Positions 18,891-26,422 of a DNA stretch of 64,000 bases are shown here, piece after piece. Source of the stretch: Cytophagales bacterium (GTDB taxonomy: Bacteria; Bacteroidota; Bacteroidia; Cytophagales; 172606-1); assembly GCA_030448185.1 (NCBI GenBank), contig JAUJNL010000017.1, forward strand, positions 1 through 64,000, written 5' to 3'. A program made the translations under genes and the position numbers. The notes beneath the pieces are model-generated. The model was not told where the DNA came from. It did not search any database and was given only the letters and a program-made list of their open reading frames with translations. Within the stretch, counting starts at the first letter, position 1. The number at the start of each line of letters is the position of its first letter.

Positions 18891-20896
18891 ATGAAACGAT
18901 GTCTTCTCCAACTGAGACAAATCCTGTGTGTCTCACTGGCTGCTGTGTGCCTGACTGGCTCATTGCAAGCCCAGCCCGAACCGATGAAGTTTGGCAAGAT
19001 CGAAATGGCTGACCTTCAAATGAAATCTTATGCCAAAGATACCAGTGCCGATGCGGTGGTACTGGCAGATTATGGCCGTTCCTGGTTTGATGTGACGGGT
19101 GCCGGTCTTCAGCTTAAATTTGAACGCCACACCCGGATTAAGATTCTGAAGAAATCCGGGTATGATTGGGCTACCCATAAAATTCCGTACCTGAGTTATA
19201 GTAACAGTAATGAGGAAAAAATCACGAGTTTAAAAGGAGTTACCTATAACCTGGAGGGCGGCAAGATAATCCCTACCAAGCTTACCAAAGAAGCGATCTT
19301 TTCGGAGGAAGTGACCGATAAGATTAGGCAGCAACGATTTACCATGCCCAATGTAAAAGAAGGCTCCGTTATTGAATACAATTATACCATTACGGCTGAT
19401 CTTAGCTTTGCCTACCGTTTCCGGGCGTGGGAGTTTCAGACCGGCATTCCAACCATCTGGAGTGAATACCGGGCTACCATCCCTGAGTATTTTTATTATC
19501 AAATGAATTTTCAGGGCTATGAGAGCTTCCATATCCAGGAAAAAACACCTACTAACTGGAGTATTATGAGTGAGGGATCGGTTCATAATGCAGCGGCTTC
19601 TGCTTACCGCTGGGTAACGAAAGATGCACCAGCAATGAAAGAAGAGCCTTTTATGACAACTATTGATAATTACGTAACGAAGATTGAATTTGAACTGGCC
19701 CAGATTCAGATTCCGGGCAGGATAACCCAGAATTACTCCAATAACTGGGCTACGCTTACTACTACTCTGCTTGATGAAGAAGATTTCGGTGGCCAGCTCA
19801 GCCGCGCTGGGTATCTGAAAGAGGCTCTGACTGTAATAAAGAACCAGCATGCTAATCCCCACGACAGACTGGTTGCAGTATATGATCATATCCGCCGCCA
19901 CATGACCTGGAACGAACAGGTCGGCATCTATAGTCGTCAGGGGTTAAAGAAGGCTTATGAAACCCGCACGGAAGTGCCGCCGAAATCAATCTCATGCTGA
20001 TATCCATGCTGCGTGAAATTGGTCTAAACGCCCATCCGGTACTGATCAGTACCCGCGACCACGGAATGGTATTGGAAAGCTCCGCTATGTTGCAGAAATT
20101 CAATTACGTAATTGCCCAAGTGCAGATTGAAGAACAATCAATTCTATTGGATGCTACAGATCCCCACCTAAAAGCTGGTATGTTACCTACCCGCTGCCTG
20201 AATGGCAATGGCCGGCTGATCAGCAAGGAAAATCCACGGTGGATACCAATCCAATGCATGGAGAAGATGAACCGGATGGTGAGTATGAGACTCGATTTGA
20301 CCGGGGAAGGCCACCTGAAAGGAACCGTTGATGAATCCAAAGCCGGATACAGCGCCCTGACTACCCGTAAAACCATTCTGCTGGAAGGCAATGAGAAATA
20401 CGCGGAAACCTTCCGGAAAAACAATCCTCACTGGCAGGTAAGCAACGTAGCGGTAAGCAACGCCGACAAAATAAATGAGTCCTTGGGTATTAAATGTGAA
20501 ATTACCGTCAATGAAGGCGTACAGGTAGCTGGTGACCGGATTTACTTCAAACCCCTACTGACTGAAGGCAAGAATGAAAATCCCTTTAGATTGGAAAACC
20601 GAAAATTCCCCGTGGACTTTGCTACGCCGATTGAAGAAACTTTTGTAGCTTCCTATACTATTCCACCGGGCTACACAGTGGAGGAAATGCCTAAAGGAGC
20701 TATTGTTGATCTTCCCGAAAAAGCAGGACGTTTCTCATTTATGACTGCGGTTAATGGAAATGCTATTCAGATTTCAAGCAAGATTTCGATCCGGAAACCG
20801 GTATTTTTTGCGGAAGAGTATCCTTATCTGAAGGAGTTTTACAACCAGATTGTTAGCAAGCACGCCGAACAGATTGTACTCAAGAAAACCAATTAA
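18891..20896 (+). CDS. DUF3857/transglutaminase-like exported protein, frameshifted, catalytic Cys replaced
   Basis: About 668 aa after bridging one break near 19965-19975. A signal peptide (MKRCLLQLRQ to SLQAQ) is followed by a DUF3857 domain (about 60-270) and a transglutaminase-like core. Where active paralogues have GDCKD, the shifted frame reads GSAAEINLMLISML, so Ala replaces the Cys; the HPVL...NYVIAQV and LLDATDP regions remain. A C-terminal DUF3858-like beta domain follows (ETFVASYTIPPGYTVEEMP). The stop is 1 nt before the next start, so the two form an operon. It probably keeps the fold for binding and not for catalysis (inference). Confidence 0.82.
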
Positions 20897-20897
20897 T

Positions 20898-22835
20898 ATG
20901 CTTTTCAGGCACATAACTGCTCATTTTTTTGGAGTCATCTTCTTGTACCTGTTCTTTGCCGAACGGGCACAGGCAGCCGATGGGGACTACAGTATTTTTA
21001 AAATTCCGGCCAACCTGAAAGAAAATGCTTACGCCATTATCCGGACCCATGAAATCATATTTACGGTAAAATCACCCGGAGAAGCAACTCGCCGCGAACA
21101 TTACGTAGTAACCCTGCTAAATGAAAAAGCTTCCCAGTTTACTACCTTAGCAGTAGGATATAACCAAAAGTTGAATAAAATTCACTCGATACAGGGAACG
21201 CTGTATAATTCCTTTGGGAAGGAGACGCTACGGCTGAAAAAATCAGACATCGTGGATATGAGTGCTGTTTCAGACATCTCCCTTTTTGAAGACAGCCGGA
21301 TGAAAGTAGCCAAGTTTACGCCGGCAGAATATCCCTGTACCATTGAATTCGAATATGAGGTTAGCACCACGAATATGCTTTTTTATCCGTCCTGGCACCC
21401 TCAACGAGGCTTCAATATTTCGGTGGAACAATCTACATTCCAGGTAATTATGCCACCGGGGCTTGACATGAGGTACCGGGAGCAGAACCTGCCAGGAATC
21501 AAAGCAGTTGTCCAGCCATCCCCCTCGGGAAAGTCATACCGCTGGGAAGCAAAAATGCTGACTGCGTTGGAAAAAGAACCTTACAGTCCGTCTGTTTCAG
21601 AGTGGTTACCCGGTGTCTATACGGCTCCTACTGATTTTGAAGTAAGCGGGTATAAGGGCAATATGAATACGTGGCAGAACCTTGGCAAATGGGACTATGA
21701 TTTGAATGCTCAACGGGATGTATTGCCAGAAAGTCTTAAACTGAAAATACAACAACTAACGGCAGGTATTACCGAGCCAGCCGATAAGGTCAAAAAGGTG
21801 TACGAATACCTCCAGGCCAATACGCGGTATGTGAGCATTCAGCTCGGAATCGGGGGCTGGCAAACATTTGAAGCCCGCACCGTAGCGGAAAAAGGGTATG
21901 GTGACTGTAAAGCTCTGTCTAATTACACTATGGCGATGTTGAAAGCTGCCGGAATCAATTCGTACTGCGCCATGATTTCAGCGGGAGAAGATGAACCTGA
22001 TCTTACTCCTGACTTCCCGGTGGCCGACTTCAACCATATTATCTTATGTGTGCCTTTGCAAAAGGATACCGTCTGGCTGGAGTGTACCAGCCAGAATAGG
22101 GCATTTGGGTATATGGGTAGTTTCACCGGTAACCGCTACGCCCTCCTCGCTACGCCAACGGGGGGAAAACTGGTGAGAACACCAACCTATAAAGCAGCCG
22201 ATAATCTGCAAAATCGTAAAGCGGAGGTTACCCTTGATGCTAATGGAGATGCCACTGCCGAGGTAACTACCGTATATACCGGATTGCAACAGGACAATAT
22301 AAACCTGGTAATGCATCACTATTCACCGGAAGACCTGAAAAAGTGGCTGTATAAACGAATCGATATTCCAAGCTTTGAAATAGCCAAATTCAACCTGACC
22401 GAGCAGAAGAACCAGATTCCAGCTGTCACCGAACAACTATCTCTTTCGATCCGGAAGTGTGCTTCCAAGAGCGGAACCAGGGTTTTTCTGACGCCTAATT
22501 TTATGTCAGCCTGGACCAACATACCGGCTACCAATGACAAACGCCGTCTTGAGGTAGTAACCGATATGGATTTTATTGATACGGACACCGTGGTATATCG
22601 TCTGCCTAAAGGACTGGGGGTAGAGTATTTACCTGAGAAAGTTCAGTTTGGGTCAAGATTTGGCAGTTATGAATCGGTAATACAGGCTAAAGAAGATGCT
22701 GTTATCTACTTCCGCAAAGTGACCATGAACAAGGGCACGTATCCAGCATCTTCTTACCCTGAGCTGGTAGAGTTTTACCGGAAAGTCGCCAAAGCGGATA
22801 AGACCCAGATCGTTTTCGTCAATAAGGGGCTGTAG
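20898..22835 (+). CDS. DUF3857/transglutaminase-like exported protein, catalytic residues present
   Basis: 645 aa, intact. The ATG at 20898 begins a signal peptide (MLFRHITAHFFGVIFLYLFF to AQAADGD); the frame is open 48 nt further upstream inside the previous gene. A DUF3857 domain occupies about 50-250. The transglutaminase core at about 285-430 has EKGYGDCKALSNYTM (Cys), DFNHIILCV (His) and VWLECTSQ, where Glu stands in the usual Asp position. The C-terminal part is DUF3858-like and ends KADKTQIVFVNKGL. It is the second gene of the plus-strand operon, and the only one of the four paralogues in this window without a frame break. The family is very common in Bacteroidota and its substrate is not known. 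Confidence 0.9.
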   Translation: MLFRHITAHFFGVIFLYLFFAERAQAADGDYSIFKIPANLKENAYAIIRTHEIIFTVKSPGEATRREHYVVTLLNEKASQFTTLAVGYNQKLNKIHSIQGTLYNSFGKETLRLKKSDIVDMSAVSDISLFEDSRMKVAKFTPAEYPCTIEFEYEVSTTNMLFYPSWHPQRGFNISVEQSTFQVIMPPGLDMRYREQNLPGIKAVVQPSPSGKSYRWEAKMLTALEKEPYSPSVSEWLPGVYTAPTDFEVSGYKGNMNTWQNLGKWDYDLNAQRDVLPESLKLKIQQLTAGITEPADKVKKVYEYLQANTRYVSIQLGIGGWQTFEARTVAEKGYGDCKALSNYTMAMLKAAGINSYCAMISAGEDEPDLTPDFPVADFNHIILCVPLQKDTVWLECTSQNRAFGYMGSFTGNRYALLATPTGGKLVRTPTYKAADNLQNRKAEVTLDANGDATAEVTTVYTGLQQDNINLVMHHYSPEDLKKWLYKRIDIPSFEIAKFNLTEQKNQIPAVTEQLSLSIRKCASKSGTRVFLTPNFMSAWTNIPATNDKRRLEVVTDMDFIDTDTVVYRLPKGLGVEYLPEKVQFGSRFGSYESVIQAKEDAVIYFRKVTMNKGTYPASSYPELVEFYRKVAKADKTQIVFVNKGL

Positions 22836-22907
22836 GAGAAAGTTTTTGGCTCCGGTTTTTAATTGACAGTTGGTATTAACTCAAAACTGGAAACCCGGAA
22901 CCAAAAA

Positions 22908-23936
22908 TTACGGGCACTTCGCAGCAATCAGTTGGCTGGCTTCCTCTTCTCCCAGTTGCCCGGCCAATTTCCATTCTTTACAGGCTTCTTTGGCTTTTCC
23001 TTGCGCCTCATAGGCCAAGCCTATATAATAATGAATTAATTCAATACCAGAAGTTTTTTGTAAAGCGGTGCTAAAATAAGTCAGGGCCTGATCGGGGTTT
23101 CCCTTTTTCAGTTCATAAATACCCGCATTGCGGTAAGTCCATCCATTGGTACTGTCTCGTTGTAAAGACCATTTGATATCGGCCATGCCTTCATCCAACT
23201 GGCCCAGCATGAGCTTCACAAAGCCCCGGTTATTTAAGTAAATAGGTTGTTCCGGGTTAAGACCCAGTGCTTTGTCCAGCATTTCCAGTGCCTGCTGGTA
23301 ATCCCCGTTGCGGGAACGGATCAGGCCAAGGTTATTGTAGGCAAAATCCTGGTTAGGGTCTAATTGAATAGCTTTCTGGAAATCAATAGCCGCCTCGTCG
23401 TAACGACGAAGATTGAACTTGATAAATCCCCGGTTCACGTAGGCTTCTGCGTAATCAGGATCAAGCTGCAAGGCGCGGTCAAAGTCTGCTATAGCGCCAT
23501 TGTAGTCGTTTAGTCCTGACTTTACCATAGCCCGGCTCAGAAACACCTCAGCCGTATCTTTATAAATTTCGGCTACCCGGTTCAAGTCGGCAAGGCTAAG
23601 GGCTAACTTTCCCAGTCTTTGATAAGCATTGGACCGGTTGTAATAAGCATCCGTATAGGTAGGGGCCAATTTTAAAGCCTCATTATAATCTTCTACGGCC
23701 CCATTCAGGTCATCAATGTTAAATTTGGAAATCCCCCGGTTATTATACGCATCGGCAAAGGACTTGTCTTTTTCGATGGCCTCCGTGTAAAAAAAGATGG
23801 CCTGCCGGTATTCTTTTTCCTTCAGCTTTATATTGCCCCGCAGAAAAAAACGAACTGCCTCATCATCGCGGTTCGAATTACCACAACCAGGTAGTATCCA
23901 TAGAAAAAACAGGGTAAAAACAGTGGTTCTAAGCAT
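22908..23936 (-). CDS. TPR-repeat lipoprotein
   Basis: 342 aa from the ATG at 23936 (the frame is open to a TTG two codons earlier). The signal ends in the lipobox LPGC. Eight or more consecutive TPRs follow, each about 34 residues, of the form YxxAxxxYxxAIxLDPxYxxAYxNRG. The long, regular array suggests a protein-protein scaffold in the periplasm or at the outer membrane. Convergent with the transglutaminase operon on its left. No enzymatic domain. Confidence 0.88.
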   Translation of the reverse strand: MLRTTVFTLFFLWILPGCGNSNRDDEAVRFFLRGNIKLKEKEYRQAIFFYTEAIEKDKSFADAYNNRGISKFNIDDLNGAVEDYNEALKLAPTYTDAYYNRSNAYQRLGKLALSLADLNRVAEIYKDTAEVFLSRAMVKSGLNDYNGAIADFDRALQLDPDYAEAYVNRGFIKFNLRRYDEAAIDFQKAIQLDPNQDFAYNNLGLIRSRNGDYQQALEMLDKALGLNPEQPIYLNNRGFVKLMLGQLDEGMADIKWSLQRDSTNGWTYRNAGIYELKKGNPDQALTYFSTALQKTSGIELIHYYIGLAYEAQGKAKEACKEWKLAGQLGEEEASQLIAAKCP

Positions 23937-24090
23937 TTTCAAAACAATTCAGGTGTGCTGGTTTCCAGGTTTGCTAACCAGCCATTCCGTTGCAATTAGG
24001 GTGCCATTTCCGGCAGTAGTTGCGTCCCTTTTCAAAAAACAAACAGCCGGGAACTATAAACCGGAAACTGTCTTACCTACATATTTCTGA

Positions 24091-24210
24091 ACCTATAGAA
24101 AACACCTAAAGGCAACCTTTTGTTAAAAGAATCGGGCAGAAACAGTTCGCCATATTCTGGTTGTTGCACCTTGCCGAAACAGGACTAGACGAGATTGTCA
24201 ATGATGGGGG
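24091..24210 (-). pseudogene. Stray 3' fragment of an RlmI-like methyltransferase gene
   Basis: Read on the minus strand, this stretch encodes a decayed copy of the last 40 or so residues of the methyltransferase at 29458-30337: SCFGKVQQPEYGELFLPDSF, then NKRLPLGVFYRF, against the same words with a few changes (QQPEFGE, NKKLPLG) in the full gene. An in-frame TAG replaces a Gln codon. There is no start and nothing else of the enzyme is here. It is probably a duplication scar. Confidence 0.85.
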
Positions 24211-24239
24211 CCATAAGCTTATTGGCTTCACTACTTAAT

Positions 24240-24265
24240 CAGTATACACATGCAGTATACACATG
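24240..24265. repeat. Tandem 13-bp duplication
   Basis: CAGTATACACATG occurs twice back to back (24240-24252 and 24253-24265), just beside the methyltransferase gene fragment. It may mark a repair or insertion junction. Confidence 0.8.
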
Positions 24266-24328
24266 AGACCAATATTTTATTCAGTGACAAACCATTCAAA
24301 CTGTAGTAAATCAAGCTATTACGCCTGC

Positions 24329-25695
24329 TTAACTACCAAAATCATCCTGGTAGAGCAATTGACCGGCGGTGTTGAACACTCTTACATAATCAATGAACCC
24401 ATTGTCGGTCAGTGTATAGGTGATCCCTTTTATCTTGCCGATGGTATGATGGTAGGTTGTTGAATAAAGGAGGATATGATCCAGAAATACAGTTATTTTC
24501 ATGTTTTTTACTTCTTACCCGTACAACCCGCCACTGCGTAAAATCCTGTTCGAAGGCGGAGAGGTTGTCGCGGCTACCCTGGAGCAACCGATCTATGAAC
24601 CGTACACGCAAGAAGCTCATGCAGCCGGGCTTGGCAAAATTGATTCTCAGCTTATCCTGTTCGCCCTGTAAAATACAAACAATGTTATAACACCGCGAAT
24701 GAATCAGAATGTGGATTAATCCGCAACCTGGTTTCGTACACCATATCATCGCCTGATACATTCAGATCCTGAATATAATTGTGTTCAATGGCATAGGGCT
24801 CGGTTGTATCAGCTCCGAACAGTTGGGCTTCCTGAGGCGAAACGTTAAGTACTCCTTTCTGAGCCGTATTACGCCGTACCGGATCGGTGTCTCCCTGGTA
24901 GATCAAAAAACTACTCCAACCCTGGCTGGTAATGTGGGTATTGAGAAAAGCGAACCTTTGGCCATTAATCGCAAGGGTCGGGTTATAAAAACCGGGTCTG
25001 AAGTAGGTATGTGTAATAACGTGTTCATCTTTATTTAAAACGGTTTTAGTACTATCTCCGAAAAGCAGATAGACGCTGCCAGTTTTGATCATTGAAATGT
25101 CATAATGAAAGCGTACCGTATGCGGCGCACGGCCCTGCAACCGTTCGTCACTAAATTTTACTCTGCGTTTTAACTGCTCAACGCTTTGGGAAGAAGCAAG
25201 AAAAGCGTACCCTATCCCCGCAAAAAGGATACCCATAAGCAGCACTGCGACTAAGGTCAGTTTGCTGATGCCTGTACGGGTCTGCTTAGGGCCTGGTGGC
25301 TGTGGGCTGCTTATCGGCCGGGTAGCTACCGGGAGAGAAACCGCTGACCGGGCAGGAATAGGAGCAACGGTAAGCGGCATCATGGGAACTGGCATCTCGG
25401 CCAAGGGAGGGGGCGTAAACGGATTTTTTTCTTTGTACTCCTGCCAGCTCTTGTAGCCGAGGAAGATAGCCAGTGCATTTTTGGTTTCCAGTTGCGGATT
25501 ATATTCTTTCTTATACGTTTTGGCTCTGCCAAACAGGCGTTTTAAGGTGACTACACTGATGTATATGCGTGAGGCTTCAAAAATCTGTTCGCTTAATTTT
25601 TCAAATTCTTTATTGGTCCAGCTTTTACTTACTCCCCAGAGCAACTTTTCCTGTATGTGTTGCAGGCACTTGTTGATGTAAAAAGATTCATACAT
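24329..25695 (-). CDS. Single-pass membrane protein: cytoplasmic N-domain, TM, PKD-like domain; frameshifted
   Basis: The uninterrupted part is 336 aa, but coding continues in other frames to a TAA at 24329, giving about 455 aa. The N-terminal 80 residues are a charged helical domain (ISVVTLKRLFGRAKTYKK, then ALAIFLGYKSWQEY) that I know from other Bacteroidota membrane proteins but cannot name. A Pro-rich linker and one TM segment (about 143-165) follow. Then comes a PKD-like domain (APHTVRFHYD, VYLLFGDSTKTV, ITHTYFRPGFYNPTLAING) and a beta-rich C-terminal region. Break 1 lies near 24690 (DSFAVL then CYNIVCILQGEQ); break 2 near 24510, after which the frame reads MKITVFLDHILLYS and ends LLYQDDFGS. 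Probably a transmembrane sensor (inference). Confidence 0.7.
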
Positions 25696-25769
25696 GTTCT
25701 TTTAGTTTTATGCGTAGCATATGGTTAACTGTTCGCCGGATGAGTCTGGCCGTGGCAGCGGCTTACAAT

Positions 25770-25964
25770 TATAGATGAGGGGCGGTCATAAATAAAAAGG
25801 TTTAAAATAAGCTAATGTAAGGCCTTTTAGCGGATTATAAATCCGCCATTTCCTAGGTTCGGCATTGCAAATGCCGAACAACCATCCGGTTGGTCCGCAT
25901 TTGCAATGCGGACACCAGGTGAGCTCGGATTTGTAATCCGATTTATGGCCACCCCTCAATTATA
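25770..25964. repeat. Nested palindromic intergenic element (about 195 bp)
   Basis: Four short near-palindromes lie in a row: 25830-25846, 25858-25878, 25894-25912 and 25925-25941. The first and fourth are also reverse complements of each other (one mismatch over 15 nt), as are the second and third (13 nt exact), all about a centre at 25885.5. An outer pair of arms (25770-25793 and 25941-25964) matches with about four mismatches over 24 nt. A 36-nt AT-rich stretch makes the left half longer. No ORF. It fits a MITE- or REP-like element. Confidence 0.85.
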
Positions 25965-26422
25965 GATAGACAAACTCCTCCACAGCCGCTGGTGACTGCT
26001 CGTGTTCTCATCTGCATAGGTTTGGTAAGTGATGCTTTTCTTTTCATTCGAGTCAAGGCTTGGTGGGCAACGGGTAGGCTACGTTTCCTGGTTGACTCCG
26101 CCCTTCCGGGAGAGCCAACCATTGTTTTACCTAGACTTTTACACCGGAATGGCTGACTACGTCCGGATTGTTTTGGGGATACTTCCGCCCGGAATGGCCG
26201 TGAATTAGTTGCATTTTAGAACTGATATAGTTACTAAATCTAAATAAAATGCCTTTTTTTAGGGCAAAATACACATTTTTCCGGTCCATTCTTATCCGCT
26301 GACTTTGCTCTTTTTTTGATTATGCTATCAATCGGGTACCAGGCCGGGTATCGGTAGCTTTGAAGGCGGCTGGTAAGAAACCAGCGGTAAACAATCATCA
26401 TCCGAAACCCTTACCAATACGT
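25965..26422. other. Gene-free upstream region of the beta-helix gene
   Basis: About 460 bp without a credible ORF. It holds a weak hairpin at about 26249-26271 (TGCC, T-run, GGCA). CCGGAATGGC occurs twice, at about 26142 and 26191. The promoter of the secreted protein downstream should lie here, but I could not identify it. Confidence 0.4.

Noticed and set aside
23860-23900. GGTTCGAATTACC, resembling a tRNA T-arm
   Set aside because: It lies inside the lipoprotein coding sequence and no acceptor or anticodon stem can be drawn around it.
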